Source of the DNA: Nannobrachium achirus
Lineage: Eukaryota; Chordata; Actinopteri; Myctophiformes; Myctophidae
DNA length: 64,000 bases
NCBI GenBank assembly: GCA_963921795.1
Contig: OY997658.1
Location: 52,359,812-52,423,811 of the forward strand
Reading direction: 5' to 3'
A program made the position numbers and the translations under genes. The notes under the pieces were generated by a model, which saw only the letters and a program-made list of their open reading frames with translations, was not told the origin of the DNA and made no database searches. Positions 21,481-32,618 of the stretch are shown here, in pieces. The stretch's first letter is position 1. Each line of letters begins with the position of its first letter.

Positions 21481-22270
21481 ACCTATACGGTAACTCTTGA
21501 ACGGTAGGACGTACAATCCGCAACTCCTCATTATTTATTAGGCACAGACCATTTTCACCTGAAAACAAACAAACAAATACAAGCATAACACTCAGTTTTA
21601 AAGTAATATCTGTTGCCGTTATATGAGCTGCTCTGCTTACCGGATGAGTTATTCATACATTCTATTTCCTCACAGGTACACAGTGAAATTGATGGAATAT
21701 TTGTGTCAAATCACTCCCTGACATCTGCTCATATACACATCAGCATGGCTAAACCCTGACATTGGTTCCTTCATTAGAGCAGTGACACAAAACTCCATCA
21801 CAACTTGATATCCCCCCAGCTCCTGGGCTAAATTGGATTTTGAATAAATGTCAGTGCAATTTTTACATTCATTCTGGACAGCAAAACATATATAAGTTTG
21901 TGGTATCAGGTCTGAGCAGAGACAGACATATTGCTGAAGAAAAAAAAGTACAGATATACATTTCACAAATCACATTCCCATCAGCACTTAGGTAGACATT
22001 AAGGTAGAATTTTTGATGGAATGCAATTCATTCCTCATCCATCACCTGACAATGGCACCAGGTGGGGTTGTGAACAACCATGCCTTCATCTCATGACATG
22101 TTTTAAATAGTCTGGCACGGCAGGTTTCAATCGTGGGCCGTGTTCTTGCAACTCATTGCATGAGTGACCAATCCTGAGTATTTTAATTTTTTCCCAGGAT
22201 AATCATTATAATTATGAGACCTGAAATGCTGTGACAGACCAAAACCTCTTTTACAAGCAAACATACATAC

Positions 22271-22273
<3 letters not shown>
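21481..22273. other. unassigned spacer
   Basis: No gene or repeat is recognised. Confidence 0.4.

Positions 22274-22342
<69 letters not shown>
22274..22342. repeat. (CA)n microsatellite
   Basis: About 34 CA units between two AGTACA motifs. Confidence 0.95.
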
Positions 22343-22345
<3 letters not shown>

Positions 22346-22524
22346 CATAGTACATGCTGCCCATGGGCACGACACCTGTCCTAAGGGAGCTCCACTAGTA
22401 CAAACATGGGACTTTCTACTATACTGCTGCCAAAATGTCAAAGCCCTACCAACAGCCATTAAACTTCTCTATTCCCCATCCCACTTAAACGTTTATTTTA
22501 TTATGTTAGCCTTACTGTTTTGAA

Positions 22525-22630
22525 TCTGGGTAATAAAGTATTTAATCAATCAATTGATCAATCAATCACTCAATTAATCGATCAATCTAGTGAGCGATTG
22601 ATCAATCAATAAATCAATGAATCAATCACA
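22525..22630. repeat. imperfect (ATCA)n array after a LINE-like tail
   Basis: AATAAAGTATTTAATCAATC introduces many ATCA/ATCG units with interruptions; the AATAAAGTATT part resembles a LINE 3' end. Confidence 0.7.
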
Positions 22631-22992
22631 TATTTACACAAGCTGTTCTCCATAAATGAATGAGCCTAACTCAAATGAGTTTGCCAATGGCAGTGTTATG
22701 CAAACATTGTGTTACATGAGCAATCGTTATAAGCTAATCATTCTCATATGTTGCATATACTGTATTACAGTTAATTATGTTTACTAGCCCTTACCCGTTT
22801 AAAGATATGAGCTCCGAAATGATGTGCAGTGTGTGGGTTATGGGATGTGCACTGTGCACACAGTATATGAGGGATGGAAAGTAACTTTAACTGGTGCTTG
22901 CATGATGTAGGAGCATCAATGTAAGAAATACCCGTTTCGTTTAATGGCTACAGAGATACTGTGTCCCCCCCACCCGCCCGCCCACCCGCCTG
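22631..22992. other. unassigned spacer
   Basis: Nothing recognised. Confidence 0.4.
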
Positions 22993-23127
<135 letters not shown>

Positions 23128-23141
23128 CTGGTTAAACATGT

Positions 23142-23195
23142 TGCCTCATGCTAGATGCAGAATAGATATGCCTCATGCTAGATGCAGAATAGATA
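23142..23195. repeat. perfect 27-bp tandem duplication
   Basis: A unit starting TGCCTCATGCTAGATGCAGA is repeated head to tail without a mismatch, implying a recent event. Confidence 0.9.
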
Positions 23196-23341
23196 GTAGA
23201 TACACCATAAAAATGCTAATATACAGCATATGATTTGTGAAAGTGACAAACGGGCTTCACAATTATGTCAGGTGTGTTCATATGCTAATGGTGATGCAAT
23301 TTCAGATCAATTGCTCCAGCCACTGAGGAGAAACGCTGTTT

Positions 23342-23342
23342 C

Positions 23343-23395
<53 letters not shown>
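23342..23395. repeat. (CAGA)n microsatellite
   Basis: About 13 CAGA units. Confidence 0.95.
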
Positions 23396-23779
23396 CTCAC
23401 TCAGACATTCCGAAAATTATATGTTTGATATACTGGAGAATTTGTATGAAATGACTGAAATGACTGAATATGCCATGTTTCTCTCATGTGCCTGCCTGCT
23501 CACTTTAATTTAATTATGATGAGACTCAGCAGCACTCAAAGCCATTAACGCCTCTGTTTCCCCCCAAAAAAGCCATGATGATGATGACAACAACCCAAAA
23601 CAACACAAATCTCTGTGCAGGTAAACAGACACAGAGACATGCCAAGGGACAGCATCCTGCTATTCCTAATGAAAAAAATGGTACTCTCTCCTAGCTCAAT
23701 ATTGATTGTTTTCTTTATGGGTGAGCTGTAACTGACTCCTATTCTGGGACCATGTGCCAAACATTACTGCACTAAAAAG
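23396..23779. other. unassigned spacer
   Basis: No feature recognised. Confidence 0.4.
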
Positions 23780-24190
23780 ACATCTAGGCTCACAGCGCTG
23801 CAAGCTTGTAGATCTGCTATTTTTGAAAAATCGTGAAAATGTGTCTTTGAATATTTCAAATCCTTCTAAGGCTTTTTGAAAAACCTATGTCAGTGGTGCT
23901 CAAACTTTTTCATGTGAAGGGCCCCCAAAATGATTTGGCCACGGACCCATATTTAGTTCCAGGGATCCCCCAGTAGCAAATTTTGAGTTACAAATGTTCG
24001 CTTAAAAAATACATATAGCCTATTCAAAGATTTGCACATATTTTCACGACTTTTCAAAAATAGCAGATCTACAAGCTCACGCTATGAGCTTGTATATCTG
24101 CTATTGTTCAATAGCTAAAGTATAAAATAATGAAGGCCCCTCCACCTTGGGCCCTAGTAACTCAGTCCCACTTTTCGCCCCCTCGTGACA
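23780..24190 (+). mobile_element. hAT-like element(s) with palindromic core
   Basis: A CAGTGGTGCTCAAACTTTTT terminus lies at 23891. It is followed by ACAAATGTTCGCTTAAAAAA, the core AGCAGATCTACAAGCTCAC...GAGCTTGTATATCTGCTA (24062-24104), and GGCCCCTCCACCTTGGGCCC. The same order, inverted, is seen at 21205-21480. A partial inverted copy of the core with GTCGTGAAAATGTG-like flank precedes it (23795-23850), suggesting overlapping insertions. No coding sequence. Confidence 0.6.
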
Positions 24191-25196
24191 GCCACTCTCC
24201 AAACAAAAGTCTCTATTGCACAGCTGACTGCATCCAGGAGATATATACAGTACAGTACAATAACGTCCAGCTATACTGTAATACTTACTGTACAGTAGAC
24301 CGACAATTATGTTGATTATCTTTGTGTCTTTATGTCCATTCTTCTTTTCAATTTCTTCTTATACATAACACCCCCAGGGTCGCATCCATCACAGGCATCC
24401 CGGGGTACGATGTCTTTGATCGGAGCCGGAGGTTGCATCATGAGCACTGCTAAATCTGTTAAAACATCCCCAGGTGGAGTCTGAATGACAACACAGTTCC
24501 ACTTTGGGGAAGCCTCCGAGATAAGATCAGGTATACTGCATTCCATTTCTATTCTCCAAGCCATAATAATCTAAACTGATTCTGTGAAAGGGTAATAGAT
24601 GGCATCTGATTTGCATATAAATTATTTTGAAGTCTCCCGTGATCTATCTATGACTCTTGAGTCTGACATACTTCAGGCGGCGGAAGGCAGGGGAGTTTTT
24701 GGAGGTACGGCAGAGGGAGATGTTGATTAGAAGAGGGGATGAGTAGTACGCAAAGAAAATCATTGAAACAAATATGCCTTGCACGTTGAGAAATCGGCTT
24801 CATTTTATGTCACATTTCCTGTAGAGCCATGGACAAAGGAATAATCTTCTATCACTGACTGGATGTGTATGAAAGACTTTTACACGATCAGTCCGTGTAG
24901 ACTTTTACGTGTTAGTCCATTTCAAATGGAATCATGGATTTTCTGATTTGACATACTCTGAAGTTTCCCCCAAAAATGTATAGTTTTTCTCATCTCCTGA
25001 AAATTTGAACAAACCTTCATATTTGGACATATATATGTAGAACTGGACTATGTCATTATACACCAATTTTGACTTTTCAAAAAGTTAATTGAGCGTGTTG
25101 GTAACACCTGTGAAGCAAGTGAGAAGAGACCCAAGTTAACTCTCCAAAATGGCTGCTGTGCATAGGCCTATAGCCTATTTAATCCAGAGCATCAAT
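24191..25196. other. unassigned spacer
   Basis: About 1 kb without recognisable genes or repeats, apart from a small inverted TACAGTA cluster near 24245-24300. Confidence 0.4.
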
Positions 25197-27117
25197 GCCC
25201 AGTTTCCCAAAGCGATTTTAGCCCTTCATAGCTCACGCATGGTCGTAGAGACCTAGCCCTGAACGTCATGTTCCCGGGTATTAGTGATGCGCGGGCCGAC
25301 CCGGTGCCCCCACCCGCCCGCCAACCCGCCCGCGTGCGGGTGGGTGGGTCAAGGTTTGAGACTCAATATTGGCGGGCGGCGGGCGGGCGGGTTATCACCA
25401 CTCTCATGTGCAAAAAATAAATAAGAATAATCACCTGTTCTTATTTGCCTTTTATTCTTAATAAGAGTAGTCCTATAAGAATAAGAATATAATGTTTGAA
25501 TACGAGCATGAGCGAGCGAGCATGTTTTAAAATGCGCCAGAGAGGAGCGAGGTTTCTCCTCCGCTCCTTGGTGCGAGGACCGTCCCAATTCCGCTCCTGT
25601 TGGGCCCGCGAACCGCATTTTGCCAACATTTGACACAACGTGAGCACAGCAGAAGAATGCACAAACAATTCAGCAGGATTTCACTTACCGTATGTGTCTC
25701 TGTCATCCACACAAGTCCGTTTATAGCTAAATACTTTGTGTCGGGTAAGTTATAGACTATAACCAGCCAGTCAACGGATACGATTTGAAACACAACTTTC
25801 GCAAGTGAGACGGATTTTTTGACTGAATGAACCAACCACGCTCGCCTCGAGAATTAAAAAAAGTATAAAAGCTATTTGAGATGTTTATAGATTAGAATCT
25901 TTACACACCTGCTCCCAAATAATTAATTATATAATTCCAGTTCACTGCGCATATATTATGTAGGTCATTTCAATTAAGCTCTCGCACTCAATTGTGTCAG
26001 CGCTCGTCTGAAAAGAGTCGAGCAGCTCCCGCCTCCCTTAGTTTAAACTAGGTTATAAAATGACATATAGGCTATATAGAATAGATTTTCAGCCAAGAAG
26101 TGAATGAAAACGTAGGCCAGTGCTTTCTTATTGTCCATGCTGGATTATTATTTCTTCAAATTGACTGCATCCATCCTGGATCACACAATAAGAGGTAACA
26201 TCCAGGTCTTTATTATCCATCATGCTTTCAAATCAAACAAAGTAATCACTCATAGGCCTATGTGTGATGTGTGAGACCAAGTTTAACATCTTAAACATCA
26301 CATGCTGCGCATCCAAAGTCAGCCGCCTCTCCTCCTCTTTCTCTCCTCCTCCTGTGTGTCTCCGCTCTCATATAGGCTACTAAATTGAACAGCCTTTCGG
26401 ACTTTAAGTCACTCGGACGCTAAAATCACCATGCGCCCACCTTGAGTCGCTCTCATGATCCCATCTCTCCAATCTGGTGAATCAATAACCAACAGAATGT
26501 AATATTGTCCGTCTTTTGCTGTCTGCGCTGTATAAATATGATTGACATAAAACCTGAAACGCCATTCTTCCCCGACGATGCCCCAGAGAGAATGAACGTC
26601 TTTGAATGAATGTCTTTTAGGCTAAACCCCAATTTGAACAACACGTTTGTTTATTTAGCCCATGACAATATTGTGCTACTGTAAACCTTTCTGTAAAGCG
26701 ACGTTGGGTACTTAGAAGAGCCGTATACAGATGAGCTATTCTGGAGATGATATACCATCTTTTTTTTAAATGCGGGTTGCGGGGCGGGCGGATTCGTTGA
26801 TTTGTATATTGTTCTGCGGGGCGGGCGCGGGCGGGTTACGTTTCGTGCGGGCTGTGGGTCGTGCGGGTTATGAAAAAAACCTGACCCGCGCATCACTACC
26901 GGGTATACATGGGTTCAGGCAGAGCAACTTATTTAGCCGCAGGTTTGAGACTTTATTAAGCACTTTGTTTGTGAAATCTGAATGTTGGTGTAGTTGTAGG
27001 GGGCTAAATAAGTCGCTCTACCCGAGCCCATGTAACCCCGGGAACATGACGGTCAGGGCTAGGTCTCTACGACCGTGCGTGAGCTACGAAGGGCTAAAAT
27101 CGCTTTGGGAAACCCGA
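25197..27117. mobile_element. palindromic MITE split by a hAT element
   Basis: The left arm at 25199-25281 (GTTTCCCAAAGCGATTTTAG..., CTCACGCATGGTCGTAGAGA...) continues after the hAT insert at 26907-26950. It is matched inverted by about 27000-27112 (CTCTACGACCGTGCGTGAGC, CTAAAATCGCTTTGGGAAAC). Without the insert the element would be about 300 bp with arms over 100 bp. It is non-coding and older than the hAT copy inside it. Confidence 0.8.
25282..26898. mobile_element. 1.6-kb non-autonomous hAT element with perfect TSD
   Basis: A perfect 8-bp target duplication, CCGGGTAT, lies at 25274-25281 and 26899-26906. The ends are inverted TAGTGATGCGCGGG (14 bp exact). The subterminal regions are rich in CGGGCGGG-type repeats, matching known TAGTGATGCGCGGG-ended hAT elements by resemblance. 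No transposase remains; open frames at 25349-25835 and 26770-27174 (the latter runs across the right end) lack recognisable domains. Confidence 0.9.
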
Positions 27118-27696
27118 ACAATCTCATTTAGGCATGCTACATTTCTAAAAGTGCAGGTCAGCCATTTGTGTTAGTGATGGACTGTTGATGGTAAGCAGAT
27201 ATATTGTTACTGTTTTCCTTCAGTCCACCCATTAAATTCAACAACTACCTTGATGAATCCCATCAGTTAAATATGTACAGTGTCGATTTCCTGTTGAGCC
27301 TTGGGCTCATTTATGTAAGTTATACGAAGGCTGATGATGGTGGGTTGATAGGAGAACATTGTCAATGATTTTATTGAGTTTCATTAACAGGCAGTCTATG
27401 ACCAAATCAATGGCTGCTGTGCTGTTCCATCATAACTGTCTGGTGGCACTTGCCTAGCTATTCAAAATTTACGAAGGCTTGCAAAACACCACCTATCCAA
27501 CTTGGAGAAAAGAGGATCGTTATTCATTTTAAAAGTTATACTTCTATTAGCTTTCTTCTTTTTATTATTCTGAAACTTGCAGTGACACAAATTAAACTAT
27601 ATAGCTGTGATCTCTCCACACCATTAATGTATTCACTCCAATGCGACACTGGTGGGGTTATCTACCCAGATAATACATTTTTGGTTGTGGTAATGT
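27118..27696. other. unassigned spacer
   Basis: AT-rich; nothing recognised. Confidence 0.4.
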
Positions 27697-28058
27697 CATG
27701 ATAGTAAATGGTGCATTTATATAGTGCTTTGCATGCACTTTTCATATAGATTGTGCATTACATTCACCCACCCATAGCAAACCAAAATCTTAAATTAGAT
27801 CTCAGTTATGTATCGTTTTTATCTCCTAGTTCAAAATGAGCACCAATCGAACCCAAAGTGCATTTTCTCATCATTCTCAATTATCACTCTGAGAAATCAC
27901 ATTCATACACCGATGGCGGAGGAAACCATGTAAGGCACCAAACAGTACATCGGGAGAACTTACGGGTTCAGCATCTCGCTTAAAGACACTTCGACACTAA
28001 ATCTGGTGTAGCCCGGGGTCGAACTGGGAACCTTGCGGTTCCCTATCCGGCCGTTGAA
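27697..28058 (-). mobile_element. tRNA-derived SINE, diverged and 5'-damaged
   Basis: Reading the minus strand: CCCAGTTCGACCCCGGGC is box B; then TTAGTGTCGAAGTGTC, CATGGTTTCCTCCGCCATCG, GTGTATGAATG, GGGTGAATGTAATGCACAAT and the tail AAAGCACTATATAAATGCAC. These occur in the same order in the better copy at 63265-63523. An extra block of about 130 bp lies between GTGTATGAATG and GGGTGAATG. The box A region is replaced by hAT-like sequence. Confidence 0.75.
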
Positions 28059-28074
28059 CACAAATCTTGTATGA

Positions 28075-28125
28075 GAGTCCCTGTCACAAAATATTTTCAG
28101 ATGGGGGTCTGCGGCCAAATAAAGC
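28075..28125. mobile_element. small hAT-like fragment
   Basis: GTCCCTGTCACAAAATATTT and GATGGGGGTCTGCGGCCAAA match the fragment at 18640-18690. Confidence 0.5.
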
Positions 28126-28709
28126 AGAAAGAATATGTTTGCTTTAACAGGTGTCACTTTCTGTCACTTTGCTCTGTTTCTTTGCCATACATTTGTGTAA
28201 ATGAACCATGTATGATTACAATGACCAATTAAGGTACATCACTTGATTAATTCATTGTCAAGAGTTCTGTTGTTTTCTATGGTTAGTCCCAATGTTTCTA
28301 GGAATTCCCCATAACCTAGGCTAATTCTGAATATAGGAAGAACAAAGAAGAAGATGCATGGTTTGGTAATAAAAAGATCATGGTTGCATTTCATTTTCTA
28401 CATATATCAAGAAAGAATGGAGCTAAAATGTTCTGGACGAGTAGAATTAAGCAAGGCTGACCCGACCCTTGTTATGTACTTTTGCAAATTACGAAAAGGG
28501 TTTGAGGAATCTCTAGGATGTAAAGATGAAATGGTAAAAAATAAATAGATTTACAGGACCTATAATCATGTAGTTTAAAAGCACCAATAAAGTCAACATC
28601 TAGGCCCTTTTCCTAAGCGTCATAATTTTCATGTTCATGAATTCAGAATACCAGGGACAGTATTATGTTCTACATTGACTGTACTGGCAGCCTCTCCCTT
28701 TCCTTTAAA
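28126..28709. other. unassigned spacer
   Basis: No gene or repeat recognised. Confidence 0.4.
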
Positions 28710-28971
28710 GGTTTGGTGGATTTCTGTTATTGTCGCCCCTCTTCATAGATCTCCCGAGTCATCCCGACCCCATCCTCATAGCAAAAATGCGGCTAAATAT
28801 ACACATACAAAAGCGCACATTTTTCCGGTTCCAAAGTTATTTTTTTCTTCATGAATCTTCTTTTTATATTTCCAAGAGACGAATCGACATGCTGTTACAT
28901 CCACCACTTGCAGTAATCCATGAGCAGACGGTAGTGTTTACTTTCCACAGAGCTTAGGTGATTTCCGGTTA
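28710..28971. repeat. left arm of a long inverted repeat around the LINE
   Basis: Starts GGTTTGGTGGATTTCTGTTA and ends GATTTCCGGTTA. It matches, inverted, 32384-32618 at roughly 90% by eye, apart from a ~22-bp extra stretch near 28803-28830. The two arms look like the halves of one foldback/long-TIR element separated by the LINE. Confidence 0.85.
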
Positions 28972-29145
28972 CTACGCTTTTAGTGTAACTTACACATCTG
29001 CGTAACGTAGGTACGCAACTAAAGGTATTCTAGAAGCTTTACGCGCGGACTTGCGGATGTAGCCGTGTGTTTTTTTCTTTTTAAAGACGTGGAACTGGAC
29101 TGTTACAAGGTACACGGTGCACGCTTTCGGTTCACGGAGTGAACC

Positions 29146-29610
29146 ATGGACATGAACATTATCGCGGGAGACAAGGAGCCGCGGAGCGAGGCGTTGTGGA
29201 CGGATAGGACCGTCGTGACGCACGGGGCGCAGACGGCGCATGGATACGTACAACAACAACCGGCGCACGGAGACGCTCGCTTACAGTACAGTCGTGAGAA
29301 ACTTCTCTCACTCAAGGATCAATACTCTTTACCCAGTAAAGACATTATCCCCTACCTGAGGACTGAAGGTAGGAGGAAGACTGGAGGTAGGAGGAAGAGT
29401 AATGGAAGGAGGAAGAGCAGTGGAATTCACAAAGGGAAAAAGCGAGCCCTGTGGAGAAGCAAAAACCCCTCTAGCTCCCCTCCCCTCCCCCCTCTCCCCC
29501 CCTCTAGCTCCCCTCCCCTCCCCCCTCTTCTACACAGCACTGCCTCCCTTCTGTTGTTTTGGGGAATGTTAGATCAGTTCAGGATATTGATAAAGCGGAC
29601 GAACTGGTAA
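29146..29610 (+). pseudogene. LINE ORF2 N-terminal basic region, frameshifted
   Basis: A 154-codon frame whose middle (YSREKLLSLKDQYSLPSKDI, then RRKTGG/RRKSNG/RRKSSG repeats) resembles the lead-in of fish LINE ORF2 proteins before the endonuclease. A 34-bp C-rich direct repeat (CTCTAGCTCCCCTCCCCTCC at 29469 and 29503) sits in it. The last codons overlap the endonuclease frame out of phase, so a frameshift lies between about 29465 and 29560. Confidence 0.6.
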
Positions 29611-30857
29611 CTCTCATGTTATCTCAGAGTGAATACAAAAATGCCAACATTATCTGTCTTACAGAATCATGGCTGAACAGTTCATGTCCAGATAACTCTA
29701 TCTCTGTAGATGGTTTTTGTATGATAAGAGCAGATCGAGAGATAGTGAAAAACAATGGCAAAATGAAAAGAGCGGGTGGGATACTTGTTTACTTTAGTAA
29801 GACCTGGTGCAGGGAAGAACACGCCACAGTGAAAAAGGTAATTTGTAACCCAGACATCGAACTACTGGGGGTCGTTTTGAGACCAATTTATCTACCACGG
29901 GAATTCTCGTGCGTCGTCCTGTTGACCGTGTACTGTCCACCTAGTGGCAATGCAGCGGTAGCTCGGGACACTATTTTTTCTACTGTGGCCAGTTTTCAAA
30001 CGCACTACCCTAGCTCCCTTATTCTGCTGAATGGGGACTTAAACCAGGTGAATGTTGCTAAGGGCCTGTCTGATTTCTCCCAGTATGTCACTTGCAAAAC
30101 AAGAGGCGAGAATACTCTTGACCTCCTGTATGCTAATGTTAGGAACGCATACAGTTGCGTCTCCCTCCCCCCTGTGTGTGGCTCTGATCACTCCATGGTG
30201 AAACTGGAGCCCTCGTATCTTCCTGTCGTGAAGAGAGTGCTTCCATTCATCAGGGAGGTTCAGTGTTGGACGGAGGAGGCGGAGGAGAGACTCAGATTTG
30301 ATTTTGAAATGACAGACTGGGAATCATTTTTCAGTGAACATGGGGATGATGTAGATAGCCTTTGTCAGGTTATCACTGACTATATCTGCTTCTGCGAGAA
30401 GGTGTGTGTTCCTACTAAGAAGGTTCGCTGCTTCTCTAACAACAAGCCGTGGATGACAAAAGAAATCATTCACCTCCTTAAGAGAAAAAGGGATCTGTTC
30501 CATGCAGGTGACTCGGAGGGCGTGAGGGTGGTGGTGGAGGAGCTTAAAACAGTCAAGGCTCAGGCAAAAGGGAGCTACAAAGCTAAGCTGGAGAACTCTC
30601 TGAGGGAGAACAATACGAGACAAGTGTGGGGTGGTTTTAGGAAGATCACGGGGTACGGCTCTGCCAATTCTACTGTGTCAGGCACGGAGGAGCTGGCAAA
30701 CGAGATGAACCGTTTTTTCAATCGGTTTGACGGTGCTTCTGTTAATGTTCAACAAGCAGCGGCTGGGTCAAACGGTGACCTCGGTTGCCGCCCTCTTTCT
30801 TCCCCTGCACCATCTCCCCCCCCCCACCCACCCTGTTTCTCACCACCGAGCAAGTGA
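29559..30857 (+). pseudogene. LINE APE endonuclease and linker
   Basis: 432 codons. The AP-endonuclease-like domain nicks target DNA to start reverse transcription. Visible motifs: TESWL at residues 35-39 (metal-binding Glu36), YCPPSG at 125-130, GDLN at 159-162, TLDLLYAN at 186-193 and SDH at 209-211; all key blocks appear intact. After residue ~220 comes the linker (NKPWMTKEI, KGSYKAKLE, RQVWGGFRKITG) leading to the RT. The frame then runs into a poly-C tract (about 30817-30828) and stops out of phase with the RT. The annotated ATG is only the first in this frame. Confidence 0.85.
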
Positions 30858-31171
30858 GGCGCCAACTCGGAAAAGTCAACACCAGGAAAGCAGCGGGACC
30901 TGATAACATCAACTCTAAGGTGCTTAAGGCTTGCGCGGAGCAGCTTGCTGTCCCCCTCACGCATCTCTTCAACCTCTCCCTGAGGACGGGGAAGGTACCA
31001 CAGCTGTGGAAGTCCTCCTGCATTGTCCCAGTGCCTAAGAAGACCCGTCCCTCGGTCCTCAATGATTACAGACCAGTCGCCCTGACATCTCAGGTCATGA
31101 AGGTCTTCGAACGGCTGGTTCTGAACCTACTGAGACCGGCGGTCAGTGATCACCTGGAAGTTCTCAGATGA
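30785..31171 (+). pseudogene. LINE reverse transcriptase, N-terminal part
   Basis: From about codon 20 the frame reads TTEQVRRQLGKVNTRKAAGP, then WKSSCIVPVPKK, then NDYRPVALTSQVMKVFERLV, the first blocks of a non-LTR RT. It breaks off after RPAVSDHL, where intact relatives continue into the QFAY block and the first catalytic Asp; these are missing. It is out of frame with the endonuclease upstream by a shift at the poly-C tract. Confidence 0.85.
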
Positions 31172-31880
31172 TACCGTAGTGATCAGCAAGATCTCGGGTG
31201 ACAACACGGCTGAGCACGATGGTGTGGTTAGGGACTTTGTGCAGTGGAGCGAGGACAACCATCTCAAGCTCAACGCAAGCAAGACTAAGGAGATGGTGGT
31301 GGACTTCCGCACCTCCAAGAGAGTCCCCCCGGTGCCAAGCACCATTAACGGTGAGGTGGTTGAGCTCGTGGATAACTACAAATTCCTCGGAGTACACCTG
31401 AATAGTTCACTGGACAACGCGCAGGCGATTCACAGCAAGGGGAAAAGCAGGCTGTTCCTCCTGAGAAGACTGAGATCGTTTGGGGTGTGCAATAGGATGC
31501 TACAGATGTTCTATCAGTCTGTCATGGCAAGTGTCCTCTTTTTTGGCATAACATGCTGGGGTGGCAACAACAGAGCAGGTGACACGTTTAACATAAACAG
31601 ACTGGTGATGAAAGCAGGCTCTGTCGTTGGGTCCTCTCTGCAGGGGGTGGAGGAAGTAACCAGGGTGCGCACTGCGAAGAAGCTAGATTCCATCTTGGAG
31701 AACTCCTCCCACCCCCTCCATCTAGAGATCACCAGTTACTGGAGTAAGAGAGGAAACGACCACTTTACCTACCCAGTACGGAGATGTGAGAGATTAGGAA
31801 AATCTTTTGTACCGGCTGCCCTTAAGCTGTACAACGAGACACATAACGGACGCTTGAAAAGGTCTCCCTTCCTAACTTAG
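31146..31880 (+). pseudogene. LINE reverse transcriptase core end and C-terminus
   Basis: 244 codons. FSDD at residues 6-9 is the YxDD catalytic box (motif C). It is followed by NHLKLNASKTKEMVVDFR, NYKFLGVHL, LFLLRRLRSFGV, SVMASVLFFGITCWGGN and a C-terminus ending KSFVPAALKLYNE. The segment upstream of FSDD (motifs A and B) is absent: an internal deletion with its junction at about 31150-31165 removed roughly 100-130 codons compared with the family and changed frame. The first ATG is fortuitous. Confidence 0.85.
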
Positions 31881-32362
31881 ACTTACGGAACCATTGCTGT
31901 ATTGACTTTGACCTCTAAGGAACAATTGCTGTATTGACTTTGACCTCTAAGGACCTTCCAGGAAGAGTGATCATGTGCGCCTTGCGGTGACACGCCTCCT
32001 AGTTTCTTCTTTTTTCGCACTGATTTTTGACACTGCACTATTAGGTTGTTAGTGTTGGTAGTTTCTGAGTATTTTTTGCTTTGTTTAACAATGACAGTGA
32101 GATACTTGTTTGCACTAACTAGCATTGACTGCTATGGTCTCTTTTGCAAGACACTTTATGTATATATACTTATATATTATTCGCCCCCTCTATTGATGCA
32201 CCTTCTCCTTATTGGTACTGTACTGCTCTTGTCTTTGTTTTGTTTTTTTCCCTCTTATCTATCTTTCTTACGTCTCTGTAACTTTGTAAATAACTGTATA
32301 CTGCTGTGCTACTACTGGACAACTAAATTTCCCCCTTGGGATAATAAAGGTATCTATCTATC
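31881..32362 (+). mobile_element. LINE 3' UTR and tail
   Basis: Begins with a near-perfect 33-bp tandem duplication (AATTGCTGTATTGACTTTGA type, 31887-31951). It continues with the blocks shared with 8147-8605 and ends in TTTCCCCCTTGGGATAATAA then TATC units. Confidence 0.85.
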
Positions 32363-32383
32363 TAAGCTTACTAAGCTAGAAGC

Positions 32384-32618
32384 TAACCGGAAATTGCCTA
32401 AGCTCTGTGGAAAGTAAACACAACAGTCTGCTCATGGATTACTGCAAGTGGTGGATGTAACAGCACATTGATTCATCTCTTGGAACTATAAAAAGAAGAT
32501 TCATGAAGAAAAAACATTGGAACCGTGTATATTTAGCCGCATTTTTGCTGTGAGGATGGGTCGGGACGACTCGGGAGATCTATGAAGAGGGGCGACAATA
32601 ACAGAAATCCACCAAACC
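32384..32618. repeat. right arm of the long inverted repeat
   Basis: Inverted match of 28710-28971, from TAACCGGAAAT to ACAGAAATCCACCAAACC. The LINE tail ends about 20 bp before it. Confidence 0.85.

Larger units (their letters stand above)
28972..32362 (+). mobile_element. APE-type LINE (L2/Rex1-like), internally deleted
   Basis: In order: a 5' leader, an N-terminal basic region (29146-29560), an endonuclease (29559-30230), a linker, the start of a reverse transcriptase (30840-31160), then the YADD-type core and C-terminus (31146-31880), a 3' UTR, and a TTTCCCCCTTGGGATAATAA tail with TATC repeats. Two frameshifts at C-rich tracts and one internal deletion make it inactive. It lies between inverted arms, implying insertion near the centre of another element. 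L2 versus Rex1 assignment needs a tree. Confidence 0.85.

Noticed and set aside
29146-29610. Independent host gene encoding a basic, proline-rich protein
   Set aside because: Position, basic repeats and direct lead into the endonuclease frame fit the N-terminal part of the LINE ORF2; proline runs come from a C-rich tandem repeat.
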